Positions 50,701 to 60,880 are shown, numbered from the stretch's first letter. The stretch: DNA of 64,000 bases from Gymnopus androsaceus JB14 (GCA_009733575.1 ML769557.1:85091-149090), one strand, 5' to 3'. Notes: generated from the letters alone by a model not told the origin. Translations and numbers: made by a program.

Positions 50701-52236
50701 TCCGGCCCAATGCAAGCAGAGTATGATTTGTTGATGGAGAAAGAGGTTTGGGACCTAGTAGAACTGCCTGCTGGAGCAAATTTAATGGGTGGCCATTGGA
50801 TGTATGCTATAAAGTGGGGACCAAAGGGCGAGGTGATTAGACGTAAAGCCCGTTATGTTGCTCAGGGATTCATGCAGATCTTTGGAGTCGACTATGACAA
50901 AACCTATGGTGCCGTAGCTCGTATGGAGTCCCTCCGTCTCATCCTGGCAATTATAGTGGTATTGGGATTGCAGCTTTTCCAGGTCGACTTCAAGGGAGCT
51001 TTCCTCAATAGCCCAATTACGCACGATGTCTACATGAAGCAACCGGAGGGGTTTGTCAAACCCAGTCAGGAACACTTGGTATGTAAGCTGAAGCGGTCGA
51101 TCTACAGGATGAAGCAGGGTAGCCACGACTGGCAGGCGACACTCACGGCAGGGTACAGAGAGGATGGGTATACAGCTTCCAGGGCTGACCTGTGCATCCG
51201 GTATAGAAGGGAGGGTCCAGAGTATACCATCACTAGTACCTACGGGGACGACATTTGTGGCGGGTCCTTGACAAAGGCCGGGAAAGAAAAAGCGGTTTTG
51301 GACTTGGGTAAGCGCTGGGAAGCAGGGGAGGTCCACTCAAACGTGCTTCTGGGCATGACTATATGCCAGAACCTGGACACAGGATTGATAACGATTTCCC
51401 AGAGAGTCTATTTCGAACGGATGCTTGAACACTTCGGGCTCCAACATGTCCAGCCACGCCGAACCCCATTACCGCCGGGCCTTAAAATCAAAGAATCCCC
51501 GAATCCTCTGCCAGAAGTCAAACAGATTTACATGTTGGACAAGCCATACCAACCAGTTGTTGGATCCGTGATGTGGGGAGCAGGTTGTACAAGGCCAGAC
51601 ATATGTTTTGCATCGAACATGCTGGCTAGGTACCAACTCAACCCAGGAAGGTATCACTGGTATTGCGTCGAATGGCTGGCGGGGTACATAAAGTGGACAC
51701 TGCACTATGCGATCACGTACAGAAAACCAGCTACAGGCAACGAAAGGCCCGGGACTGGATTGAAACCTGGGGGGCATACTGACGCGGACTACGCTGGATG
51801 TCTAGATACCCAACGCTCAACATCTGGATATGTCTTTCTGATGGCTGGATCACCGGTATCGTGGAGCTCAAAGCGCCAAGCCACTGTGGCGATGTCAACC
51901 GTCGAAGCAGAGTACATGTCGCTGGCCAGGGGCAGCCAACAAGCGGTATGGATGTCATCTTTCCTTTCAGAGGTTGACCTCGACCAGGAAGGGCCGGTAG
52001 AGCTGTATGGCGATAATGAAGGGGCGAACAGCCTAACGGAGAATTTGAAACAGCACGCCTTAGTCAAACATATCGACGTGCGGCATCACCATATCAGGGA
52101 AAAGGTCACGGATGGTGATATAGTTGTGAAAGGTGTTTGGACAGCAGACAACATAGGTGATTTATTCACTAAACCGTTGGCAGGGCCAACACATTCGAAA
52201 CTGGTGAGACTTTTGGGCTTGGATCGTATGGAGTAG
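47734..52236 (+). CDS. Copia Gag-Pol polyprotein (1500 aa, uninterrupted)
   Basis: Domains in order: an N-terminal Gag of the UBN2/retrotran type (VLNCTNPIGIGIDHGDTAHK, WQYLIKKYEAKDKQ); a cysteine-containing region; aspartic protease with YIDSGATDHCW near residue 390; integrase zinc finger WHQRLGH..CKLCLYGKAVRRPF; integrase core with HIDLFGPTRTQS, IRINGGKEL and NGMAERANQT; Pro-rich linker; reverse transcriptase with QVDFKGAFLNSPITHDVYMK and the catalytic TYGDDICGG; and RNase H with HTDADYAGCLDTQRSTSGYV and MSTVEAEYMSLARG. Products reverse-transcribe and integrate the element. In the DDE triad the middle Asp (usual R-x-D-x-G-x-E) reads N in RINGGKE. Stop is 6 bp before the 3' LTR. No frame breaks were seen over 4.5 kb. 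Confidence 0.95.
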   Translation: MASGNSLLNVPSFPEASQLSGQDTWQVFKDCVKLNVQVRGLGGYLDGSIPKPTSATYIYTAQSASPADSLFPSPGEWNQHKRMVASIVFLNCTNPIGIGIDHGDTAHKTWQYLIKKYEAKDKQCIHIADTLLCQHKFDPESTTMEEHKKKMKNLLKQLHNLGGTCNDHQFRMIVIASMLEAWKDYVLNVPGLFSSEAFTYLHRLYLDKVGCTGNGDNDYIKKKVAALVAQYLAMHAASTSSPNAKCERLTCVNPVCPTKVGHTIDRCWAKGGGAEGKAPKSWHDKYGTKASSSDTASLIDIYIGSMYSPKKPDDGTSSDTTSSSTPSDTPIRVAHAVLDNGGDQRGGGVDKDVPMPVHHLVPDDECTVCKARNIPLYSSLSTDPILTYIDSGATDHCWVQRAQFTEYREVEEKGNSAVAGADGQFHIQGFGTVEFTTQVNGEKRIVRLQNVKHTPEFGHNLISLSTLDRWGFKGQWGGGMMTVRTESGSTAMVGYGKGRMYEVEVLETTKVDVKSARSHERPVDILTWHQRLGHVAIPRILQMANRNLVDGLKITSRDVYGMCKLCLYGKAVRRPFDEHLEHETDVLERVHIDLFGPTRTQSKGGASYLMLCTDGHSMVKVPSFLPNKHSETTLKEFHKFRVKAENHTGKRVLTIRINGGKELNNRLMEEYCSQRGIAIKKVPPYSSAVNGMAERANQTVIEGTRTLLDESGLPHSFWAEAAATFCYMESFVPSARFPDGVPIEVWTRKRHDVSHLRPFGCKCWATLPDIRTGGKLARQAVEGVLVGYMNRRGYRLYIPSSRTFLESRDVKFEEGEAKWTRAKPMENTDQIEVLPFGDTGLGINLGMPRDPKAAEQPTGSHRPHSQPLAPENHQPRNPTPLPPTDPVPLPAPIPPAPLPAPTINQPAIQPEPRRSTRQRKLTTRLLESEASKDREREAKESGEAWANDLPSDQQPLALIVQNPWAFASTDSEFWVPHLYKQAMQRPDLWSGPMQAEYDLLMEKEVWDLVELPAGANLMGGHWMYAIKWGPKGEVIRRKARYVAQGFMQIFGVDYDKTYGAVARMESLRLILAIIVVLGLQLFQVDFKGAFLNSPITHDVYMKQPEGFVKPSQEHLVCKLKRSIYRMKQGSHDWQATLTAGYREDGYTASRADLCIRYRREGPEYTITSTYGDDICGGSLTKAGKEKAVLDLGKRWEAGEVHSNVLLGMTICQNLDTGLITISQRVYFERMLEHFGLQHVQPRRTPLPPGLKIKESPNPLPEVKQIYMLDKPYQPVVGSVMWGAGCTRPDICFASNMLARYQLNPGRYHWYCVEWLAGYIKWTLHYAITYRKPATGNERPGTGLKPGGHTDADYAGCLDTQRSTSGYVFLMAGSPVSWSSKRQATVAMSTVEAEYMSLARGSQQAVWMSSFLSEVDLDQEGPVELYGDNEGANSLTENLKQHALVKHIDVRHHHIREKVTDGDIVVKGVWTADNIGDLFTKPLAGPTHSKLVRLLGLDRME

Positions 52237-52242
52237 GGGAGG

Positions 52243-52551
52243 TGTTGGAGAGTACTCCATACGATACACTACACTTTGACATTTCCACTTATAGATACTT
52301 ATTTGTTTATCCGGTTTTGAGGTCTCTGCTTACCTACGTCGATCGTACAATCAACATATATACCAAGCGCAGCGACTTTTACCTCCCTCAGTTGTACCAC
52401 GACTTACGTGCCCAACTGAGGTGAGACTTTCTTTTCTTTTCTACTACTGTACCGTTACTCATGATTACTACCTTAGTTTACTTTCGTAACAGGTACAGTA
52501 CTATTAGTTGTACCACGACTTACGTGCCCAACTGAGTTTACTTTCATAACA
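52243..52551 (+). repeat. 3' LTR of the Copia element
   Basis: 309 bp, same boundaries as the 5' LTR; 13 transitions and no indels between them by eye. Followed by the GAATT duplication at 52552-52556. Confidence 0.9.
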
Positions 52552-52556
52552 GAATT

Positions 52557-54048
52557 GATGCTCTAGAGCACTCTGGAGAGATCTGACTGCTCTGGCATGC
52601 TCTGGCTGCTCTGAGTTGTCAGTGAATGTCAGTTAAGTGACACAGAAGGAAAGGGCTGGCAATGGTTGCCAGTCCCTTCCTTGTACATTAGATACCTGAG
52701 AGAACTATCAAACCAATGCAGTAAACTGTCAAGACATTGTATAAAAGGCATTGCCATTCAACCTGGATTGAACATTGAACTTGTACCTTTTTTTCCCTTA
52801 CTTCCCTCCAACTTTGTTTGATTTTTCTTTGTTCAGCTGTAAGTTTTTAAGCATCTTGAATTGACTAATATTCAGAAATATCCAATAGTTGTGGTGGCAG
52901 AGGTTGGCTTGAGCTTGCTCCGGCTAGTGTAAGTGTAAGATAAGGCAAGACAGGTAAGATACGAGGAGTCTGATCTCTATGACAGGCGTGTGACTGCCGG
53001 TCTGTTTGGAGACCAGACCAGCAGTCCACATTGTCATCTTTCTTTGCTTGCTGCCACCATGGTCTCGCATGCGCAGCTTGCATTTCATGCATTCTTGTCC
53101 TCTTCATGCCAAGAATTTTGGGACATTCTCCTATCCTTCCCCTTTTTATCTTCCTCTCATAATCTGCCCAAAATTCTGCAGAGTGGCATTTTCTGGTATG
53201 ACTCGGAAAGGACAACTTTGGCCAACGGATAGGCACTTGGACTACTCCGCTCATGGCTACACTAGTTTATCTTAGCTTAGTACTCTCACACACTGGAGAA
53301 CAAGCTCAGTATCAGATATTACTCTCAATATTATCATCATACCTCATTTGGCTCAAAGGGACACTGGCTCCTTCTTTCTGAGTATCATCTATTCTCTTTA
53401 TACTATCTGATTTATTTTTGGTTTGTCTACATCTCTAGTAGACTCTTATCTCCTTTATTCGGTGAGCAATGATAAAGCTCAGTTCCTTGCACCTGCCAAT
53501 GATAAAGCTCAGTTCCTTGCACCTGCCATTGCAATCAAGCAAAGTCCAGAGGGAATGCTGGCCATGTCAGGGTTTATTCCCTCATGAAGGAACTTGTTGT
53601 TACAGGTTGCATTGAGCTCAATGAGCTTGATAAGGAACTTATGGTTCAATCACCTATCACTTGTGTTTATGATTTTTGTTCATACTCACTTTCATCAAGG
53701 CTCTGCTTACCTTTGGTTTGCCATCCTCCTTTGACATTGCTTTGCATGTCACCCTATCACCCATCACCTATCATCTATCACCCATCATCTGCAACTACTG
53801 TTTTTGTCTGTTTTTGTTTTTATTAGGCTCTGCTTACTTCTCAGTTAGGCCTAAAGCAGTCCCCTCTAGAGGATGTCGGAATAAATCCGAGAATCCTTGT
53901 AGAGGGTCCTGGAAACTGGAAGCAAAAGTTGGCAGGAAGTTTAAGCGCCCCCAATTAATTTTTTAAAAACCTTCCTAATATGGTCTACGGTACATAAGCG
54001 CTGAGTGCTAATTACATTTGAATTCATCCCGCTTCATTTGTTCTTCAT
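52557..54048. other. Repeat-derived flank, possible older LTR with TATA box
   Basis: The first 60 bp are rich in CTCTGG and are inverted-complementary to the sequence left of the Copia element. GTATAAAAGG at about 52738 is a good TATA box, followed by a pyrimidine-rich stretch. Together with 47318-47346 this could be an LTR of an older element split by the Copia insertion, but no partner LTR was found. The rest (52.9-54.0 kb) has short open frames without motifs. Confidence 0.35.
53467..53526. repeat. Perfect 30-bp tandem duplication
   Basis: Two adjacent identical copies of a 30-bp unit starting CAATGATAAAGCTCAGTTCC. No function apparent. Confidence 0.85.
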
Positions 54049-56298
54049 TTGTACACGTTCGACGCGCGCCTGGCCTGTATGGCTGCACCAAGATACCCTC
54101 TTATGCTCTCTCAACATCTTGATGTTATCAGAAATGACTCTTTCACGGAACTTTGGCGGAAATTTGCAGATACTTTACAGCCCACAAACAATGATCTCTC
54201 ACTCTTCATTATTGGTCTTGACGAACCGGAACAAATGACTGCACTTCAACTCTGTTTGTTGGTCTTTACAGTTATGAGTGGAAAAGAAGTACCAAAGGAA
54301 CTCCAGGCATCAATTGACCAAGACACATTAGTGATAGCTGGAACTGGATTCGGGAAGACTCATATAATTGCTCTATTACAATTGCTTGAAAATTCGGACT
54401 CAATCAGTGTGTACATAACCATATCTCCGTTAAAGAGGCTGCAGGATACACAGGTATGTCCCGTATCCTTTTCATAATGAATACAACTCACCAACACTGT
54501 ACATCTCAGACTGAAGCATTTTTGAACAAGTATCGCATACCAACTATTGCTATTAACCAAGATACTTGTAAGACAAAGCAATTCTGGAAGGTGCGCTTGC
54601 TTCAGCAATATGTTCGATGTCAAAATAACACCAAAGCAGGATAATATCCATAACAGACAGAAGAATGTGTCACAGGCTGGAACCTTGCAACATTTGATCA
54701 TCACAGCCGAGCAGCTGTTCAAGTCGCCAGAAAGACACTTTACAAAGCTTGCTACACTTCTTTGTGAACATTCTTTCTGCTGTCATATTGTACATGTCAA
54801 TATTGATGAAATCCACTTCACACACTTTGCTGGCCAAGAATGATTTGGAATATCTCCATTTCACCCTGCTTGGGGTCATCTTTCTGAGCTCAGATTGCGA
54901 CTGCCAAAGACTGTCAGGTTCCATGGTTTCATGGCTACTTGCCTGCCTCACGTACAACATACTATTGAGCAAACACTACTAGGCTCAGATTATCTCCTCT
55001 TCAAGCATTGTGTCAACCAACCAGGTATAATCTATGCAAGGCATTGTGTGGTTGGCTCCTTCAATGTTCTCGACAACTATCTATGCTGCATTTGAACCCC
55101 ATTCCCTGTCAATGGCACTCTCCATGATCAACCTTGTGTTCTCATCTTTTTTGATAGCAACACACTGACATGTTGTGCCGCAAAATTTCTCCGCTTGCAC
55201 GCACCTCCGCAATTCCAAGGAACTGATTTTGCTATGCACTACTATGGCAGCATGTCACCGGATTATCTCAAAAAGGCACACAACACATTCACTTTGCCAA
55301 ATGGACCCTGTCAGATACTATGCGCAAAATTGGGTGAGTCTACTGTCAGTTTCCTTCAATAAAGCTTGTTAGATAATCCTGCTTACCTTCCATAGGGAAT
55401 TGACTTCGACGATGTCCGAATTACTGTCAACGTTGGTATTATAGATCCCTGCGGGGATGAACAATGATGAGGTCGAGATGATTGGGACAAACTTGGAGGA
55501 CTCCATCTCATAATATATGAGTCCTGGGTACACGATCAAGCTTGCAGATTTTGATAATGCAGATGCTTCTTTTGCTGCAGATCCTGACCTGTCCATGTAC
55601 CCTGTTGAAGAAAGGTTCAAATAAGCATGATCGTCTCCTGCGCTCTGGGGTAGAGACTGTGCTTGCTGCATGTGTTCGAGAGTACCGAGCTACGTATTTT
55701 GGCAATGATTCACCATTCACGTACATTTCTTTCTGTTGTACTCAATGGAATTTTGCTAATTATATTGAATTAGGTCTCAACTACACAACCATCTGCTGTG
55801 ATGGAACTGCTCACACAGAACCATTTAATCTTCAGGACCATCTCCCTGGGACCCATTTCCGTGGAACGGCTCAAGTGGAAGACTGCAGAAAGTGGTTCAG
55901 AAAGTGCCAAAGATGACAATGAAGATAATGATGAGGATAGCAGTGAGGAGGATTGGCCAGACCATTCAAATCTCAAACGGAAGCCAGCTCATCAAAAGGC
56001 ATTGGTTGAACATCTACTTAGGTGGTGATGGATGGAGCATGAAAATGACCCTTTGAGAGCCATGTACCCAGAGCATTGCATCATGACAGAGGGGAATATT
56101 GGGAAGATCTGTGGGGTACATCCAATAAATCTTACATTGCCAATGGATATTGCTGAGGCTGTTCAGGAATGGGTTGATGGAGACTTTGGATGGCTTTGGG
56201 CTTCAAAGATTTTTGAGGTAATCAAGGACTTTGATACTCAGTTTCTGGTTCGTGTTAATAAGAAATGTAGCAGTAATTCAAAGCATATAAAGGTATAA
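54049..56298 (+). pseudogene. Decayed RecQ-like DEAD/DEAH helicase of a multicopy mushroom family
   Basis: Multi-exon helicase-like gene. An N-terminal block has FIIGLDEPEQMTALQLCLLV. Walker A is AGTGFGKTHIIALL; ITISPLKRLQDTQ, RIPTIAINQDT, GTLQHLIITAEQLFKSPERH and the DEAH-box variant VNIDEIHFTH follow. After that come PAWGHLSELRLRLPK, a motif-III-like GFMATCLPHV, and a C-terminal helicase half (CVLIFFDSNTL, MSPDYLKKAHNTF, GIDFDDVRITVNVG). A family-typical tail follows (CCDGTAHTEPFNLQDHLPG, HPINLTLPMDIAEAVQEWV). Two in-frame TGA stops lie at 54841-54843 and 55093-55095, paired TGA codons near 55468, and later frame breaks. Splice sites are still recognisable. Such helicases are dispersed or subtelomeric in mushroom genomes; their role is unclear. 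Confidence 0.75.
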
Positions 56299-56347
56299 TG
56301 AACATGTAATTAATAAAAGCATAACTGTATGTAGCATATACGTTGTA

Positions 56348-56996
56348 CTATTCTTCTTGTTCCTCCGAGTCTGCAGCCTGAGCTCCCCATTCCATTGGAG
56401 CAATTTCATCAACTTTATCCAATATATCATCTGTCTCAGTAGCAACATCATCCCCCCATAATTCCTTTGCCCGCTTATTGAACCTAGGTACCATCGCAAA
56501 TAGGTTTTGAGTTTCTTGTAAGTCTGGAGCTGGGCTGCATTTTTTGCATCCTACATCAAAACTGAGGAGGTCCTCCTGCATGAGCCACCAAACAACATCC
56601 CAGGATATGCTTTTAGTATCAACTTCTGAGGCTGTCTTCTTCTTGTAAGACATGTCCATCATCAAACCGACCTTCTTCTTACAATTCTGAATACTGACAA
56701 TCCCTGCAGCAATATTTCCAAGATGCTCCCAATCAGCATGGACTCCGAGCTTTTCGAGCATGCTCGACCTCTTTAGGAATGGCCTGAGCATGAGCAGAAT
56801 TCGGACTATTCGATTCAAAGAAATCTGGCCCCAAAACTGGCTGCCAGTCAAAGATAGTCAACTGTGGTGTTGACAGAACTGTTTCAGGGGAACTCAGAGG
56901 CTCAGAGTCTGGTGTTGACATTAAAGCAGGAGTTACAGGACTGTTGAACAGATTATTGCAAAGATGGTGTCGCGCCTCACACGCATCTGTACGCAT
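56348..56996 (-). pseudogene. Disrupted hypothetical gene next to the helicase relic
   Basis: Two overlapping minus-strand frames (56996-56733 and 56851-56348) join into one coding-like sequence after a single frame change near 56760. It reads SPVTPALMSTPDSEPLSSPE, LTIFDWQPVLGPDFFES, then KLGVHADWEHLGNIAAGIVS, WDVVWWLMQEDLLSFD and an acidic end. It is convergent with the helicase relic and ends 49 bp from it, so the two may have moved together. I recognise no domain. Confidence 0.45.
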
Positions 56997-57008
56997 ATGA
57001 GTAGCGAC

Positions 57009-57243
57009 AAGTCCTTTGGACTTGACGAAACGGACATTACTTACAACTACTTACATTGTACATAAAAACCCGAACACTTACTGACTCGCTGGCAGAGTCT
57101 CGGTCTTGCCGAGACCCGCTACATTAGCATACTGACATGTATTCACCGATGCCACCAACTGTACAGCTGGTGGTATATACAGCAACGCTACCTACAAAGA
57201 ATACATCTTGTTTTCCCCCATTTTGGACCTGCTACTTTGCGAA
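57009..57243 (+). repeat. LTR-like terminal sequence of the left gag element
   Basis: Starts near the palindrome AGTCCTTTGGACTTGAC, contains GAGTCTCGGTCTTGCCGAGAC and CCACCAACTGTACAGCTGGT, and ends near TTTCCCCCATTTTGGACC. An alignable copy in inverse orientation lies at 59338-59553. Direct gag coding follows downstream, consistent with a 5' LTR. Confidence 0.65.
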
Positions 57244-57381
57244 CAGCTGTGATTCACCCCCACGAACTTGAGCTACATCCCATGCACACACGAGACTAAG
57301 CTTTACATCTGGAGCCCACCGCGAGGGGGTAATCCAGTGTAGTTTGCATTTGTAAAAGTTTTACAAAAAGGTTGTAAAAAT
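57244..57381 (+). other. Leader of the left gag element up to the MITE insertion
   Basis: Untranslated leader-like sequence between the LTR and the inserted MITE; ends with the 8-bp duplication GTAAAAAT (57374-57381). Confidence 0.5.
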
Positions 57382-57799
57382 AGGACCCCAGAATCTCCTA
57401 TGGAACCTCCCTCAAAATAGCATCATTTAGGGCCAGATTTGAGCGAAATCCTTGTCCAAATATAGTGTCATTTGAGGCGAAAAAGTTTGGTCCTTGTCTG
57501 CCCATAGCGTCATTTGAGCCGGCGCATCAGTGCCTCACCGAAAATTTTGACCTTTGAGAATGGCACCAAGATGAAGCGCTGGCATTCAGCTTCTAATACT
57601 TCTAACACATATAAGTAAAGGAAACATGTAGATTTATGTATAACTGGTTGGGCAATTTTTTGGAATTTTAAAAAAAATTTGGCAATTTTTTTCAATTCAC
57701 ATGATGATCCTTGTCTGAAATAGCATCATTTAGCCCGAAATCATAGCGTCATTTAGGGCCTCTGGCCGAGGGAGGTTCCATACAAGATTCCGGGGTCCT
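57382..57799. mobile_element. 418-bp MITE with 8-bp target duplication (hAT-like)
   Basis: Terminal inverted repeats of about 32 bp: left AGGACCCCAGAATCTCC.., right the inverse, ending ATTCCGGGGTCCT. They extend through GGAACCTCCCTC / GAGGGAGGTTCC. Flanked by GTAAAAAT on both sides (57374-57381 and 57800-57807). A subterminal motif ATAGYRTCATTT occurs five times in the same orientation (57417, 57462, 57504, 57720, 57743). No transposase is encoded. An 8-bp duplication and repeated subterminal motifs are typical of hAT-family elements. Confidence 0.85.
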
Positions 57800-57805
57800 G
57801 TAAAA

Positions 57806-59297
57806 ATGCCTCAACATTGTCAAGAAGGTCTACGACCTCGTCCTGTTTCTCCAGAAACTCAACAACTCTTAACTTCCTTCCAGTCCGCCGAGCTCACCTA
57901 CAAGACCTCAGACCTCTTTTCCCCAGTCCCCAATGAAGATGCCATTCACAATTGTCTTTTGCTTCTAGATCCTTTGAATTCTTTCTCTCCCAAAAGAACT
58001 CCCTCTCCTTCCCCCTCTCCGGAAGTAGTTTCGTCTCTATTATTGTCCTCGCCGATCACTCCAGATCGCACTCCTAGTCCAAGGAGACAGTCCACGAGCT
58101 AGTCCAGATATCGAGCCTAGTCCAAGGCCCACTCACCAGTCCACTCCCATTCCTATTCCATTTCCGCCATTGATGGCCAATGTACAACCACTCCCTGCTC
58201 GCAATGAGCGAAAAGCCCCCAAGTGGGACTCTCAATATGAAGAACATGCCAATGTTCTTCGAGGAGTTCGAAACAGTAGCGAAAGAGGCCGCTATCGACT
58301 CCGATGACCTAAAGATGAAGAAGGAAGCACTTCGCTATGTAGATGCAAAGACGATGCGCTTCTGGAGATCCCTCGATACGTTTGAGGACAACCAGAAAAC
58401 CTGGGATGAGTTCAAGAAAGAAGTCCTCTCAAACTACCTCGGGGCTGAGCAGGTGCCCGAGACAACGACCAATACCTTGAAGAAGGTTGTCACAAAGTTT
58501 GCGAAGTCCAGGGTATCGAACAGCCAGGAATTGGCCGAGTACCACCGAGAGTTTGCCACAGTGTCGAAGTCACTCACAAAGCACGGTATCCTGTCCGGTG
58601 TCCAGGTCACGGGATACTATGTGCAGGTATTCCCCGATTCGGTCCATGCGCAATTGAATATGCACCTCCAAGTCCAGCACACGATGGAGAGGCATACTCC
58701 TTGGCCAAACTGAAGGGAGCGGTGGACTTTCTCTTGTCAGATGCTAACACGTCGCTGATAGTCGGAAATTTTAATGTAGGGGACCAGTCAGTGGCCCCCG
58801 TATCCTCCATCACCGCTGCGGTTGTTCCAAAAGCCAAACCTACCGAGTCCAAACTGGACCAGCTTACGCAAACAGTCTCCTCGCTAGCGCAGTTGATGGC
58901 ACAGATGGCGTCAAAAGGAGACGGTGGTCCCAACCAGTCCAGGAATAGTCACCCGCCAAAGCCGAATCGTTCGAATAGGTGTTTTTGGGACGACTGCAAC
59001 AGTCTGAAGTTCGATGATTGCATAGACTTGCATGATTGGGTCACCCAGGGTCGAGTCGCGAGGGATGCCAACGGATTCGTCCAGCTGAGAGGTGGTCAGT
59101 GCCTTCCTCGAAACCAGAGATATACAGAAGGCACCTTGAAACAGCGGTTCGAACACTATTTCGAGGACCATCCGTCCGAGAAGTCTTGGATGTGGGAATC
59201 TCCAGTGGGAGAACCGAACCCGTTTGGAGGCGTGGATGTTGGAGTTCACTTGAGGTATGTAAAGCCAAGTCTCGTGTGTGCTCGAGACGTGCTTTGA
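57806..59297 (+). pseudogene. Gag of the left (plus-strand) LTR element, truncated
   Basis: A Pro/Ser-rich N-terminal frame (57806-58102) is followed, after frame changes, by Gag: FFEEFETVAKEAAIDSDDLK, LRYVDAKTMRFWRSLDTFED, YHREFATVSKSLTKHGILSG (58180-58713). Then, one frame away, AYSLAKLKGAVDFLL, SITAAVVPKAKPTESKLDQL and the C-x-D-C-like RCFWDDCNSLKFDDCIDLHD (58701-59297). It ends at GGVDVGVHL, where the minus-strand element's Gag continues into its protease region. Nothing of protease, reverse transcriptase or integrase remains. Gag of this type belongs to agaricomycete Gypsy-like elements. Confidence 0.75.
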
Positions 59298-59337
59298 GTG
59301 CAGCGGGGTAAACTCTTGCAGTTCGCTTAGTACGCAA

Positions 59338-59553
59338 GTAGAAGATGGGGGAAAACTAGTTGTATTTTTGTAGGTAGCGTCGCCGTATATACCACCAGCT
59401 GTACAGTTGGTGGCATCGGCGAATACATGTCAGTATGATAAGGTAACGAGTCTCGGCGAGACCGAGACTCTGTCACTGAGTAAGTAAGTGTCTGTTTTTA
59501 TGTACTATATAAGTACTGTAGGTAATTGTCCGTTTTGTCAAGTCCGAAGGACA
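59338..59553 (-). repeat. LTR-like terminal sequence of the right gag element (3' LTR)
   Basis: Inverse copy of the sequence at 57009-57243. It lies downstream (on the minus strand) of the gag-protease coding region, as a 3' LTR should. It directly abuts the truncated end of the left element. Confidence 0.6.
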
Positions 59554-59707
59554 CCCCCTCTCCACTTTAAAAAGAAAATGGGGGGGCAAAGCAAAAAGAA
59601 AGGAAAAAAAAAAAAACAGAAAGAACAACATTTGAATACCAAAATATAACTCACTAGAACTAACGGCAACTGCGTAACAAACCGGAAATAAATTCAGCAA
59701 GATAAAA

Positions 59708-60841
59708 CTACCAGCGTCCGGATGAATCATCGAAAACATCATTGAGGCCCGGAACGGGGAGGTGAGATGCGCCAGAGGAAAACGGGGCCTCGCATGGGCT
59801 GGATGGACCACGGCGCGAATGGAATGTGGTGATATCGCGGGAGCTAGATCCGAGGGGCCTATTTTCGTAATCCTCACGAATATCGAGAGTTGCCAAGACT
59901 GAACGACGTGCGTACCCTTCTGCCACTTGTTTCGACACCGGCGGGATTGACCAATCCCGGCTCGTCACTGCATTTCGAGGCTGCAATTCGTGAACAGGAA
60001 TAGGGAGGATTTTGATTTGATTGTTCTCAATTTCGTACCGCGCAAAGAGGGATGAATTGTCGTGAGCTTTGGTATATCGACCCATAGGAATGAATGTGAG
60101 GTGAATTGGAATAAGCATTGGAAGAGGCTCGTGGAAATTGAATGGAAGTTGTTGTAGAAACTGAAAGGTCTTGGGACACGTCGCCGGGCCTGTACCTGGA
60201 TGTCGATGAGCTGGTCCATGAAGCTTTTCGACCGCAGCCTTGATGTGGATGAGGAGCGGAATTCTACTTGGAATAGTTGGACAATTTTCACTCAATGTTG
60301 GGAGGAAAGGTAGAACCGAGTCCAGGGATACAACCGCGATACCTGGCTTGAACAACTTTTGTCGCCATTCCGGCTCAGAAGGACTCTTGAGAATCCTCTC
60401 GTATATTTGCTCGTTGAACGAGAGGAATGCAGGAAGATGGGAGAAAGAGTGAGAGAAACGATTTGAGAAACGATCCGGAAACAGAACCGGACGGATGTTC
60501 TCGGATCGAAATCCGATTGATATGTTGGCAACGGATATGTTGCTGTGAAGATTTCCCAAATTGGGAATAATCTTCTCTTTGACCAGATCAACTACGACGA
60601 GAGCTTCCTCAACGTCTAGCTCGTTGATCACCATCTCCATGGTCGCTACGCTTTCCTTGACTCGCTCATCGGCGAGGAAAGCCTCAACTCTATCTTCACC
60701 GATTCCACATTCAACTTTCGTGGACAGCAGCTCCTCCTCGACTCGTTCAACAGCGAGGAGCGCATCATCTCTATCTCGCGACCCATCGAACTCAGTTTGC
60801 GTGAGCGGTGGATTTTCTTCAAGCATATATACCACCCCCAC
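59708..60841 (-). pseudogene. Unassigned 3' frame of the right gag-protease element
   Basis: An open frame of 377 codons starting at VVYMLEENPPLTQTEFDG. It is rich in glutamate in its first part (RVEEELLSTKVECGIGEDRV), then basic and Pro-rich (PGTGPATCPKTFQFLQQLPF, HLTFIPMGRYTKAHDNSS). It ends FDDSSGRW just before the LTR. I see none of the reverse-transcriptase motifs in it. It probably continued the upstream polyprotein, since the protease frame ends 40 bp before it and a frame change joins them. Confidence 0.5.
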
Positions 60842-60880
60842 ATCGTTTTTAGGAGCTCGCCATTCTCGCTCATCCGGTTT

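Larger units (their letters stand above)
47347..52551 (+). mobile_element. Complete Ty1/Copia LTR retrotransposon, 5205 bp
   Basis: Flanked by GAATT target duplications and by two 309-bp LTRs that start TG and end CA. The internal region holds one 1500-codon Gag-Pol frame (47734-52236). A purine tract GGAGTAGGGGAGG directly precedes the 3' LTR. The LTRs differ at 13 positions, all transitions, so the insertion is not brand new. Structure is complete, but the integrase shows an Asn at the second catalytic Asp position, so autonomous integration is doubtful. Confidence 0.93.

Noticed and set aside
49394..51958. Several minus-strand open frames inside the Copia element
   Set aside because: Antisense shadows of the 1500-codon Gag-Pol frame.
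53467..53526. CRISPR-like direct repeats
   Set aside because: Only two adjacent copies without spacers in a eukaryotic genome; a simple tandem duplication.
57009..59553. A single DNA transposon with 230-bp terminal inverted repeats carrying gag
   Set aside because: The content is retrotransposon Gag and the right arm fits as the 3' LTR of the minus-strand element. Two LTR elements in opposite orientation explain it better.
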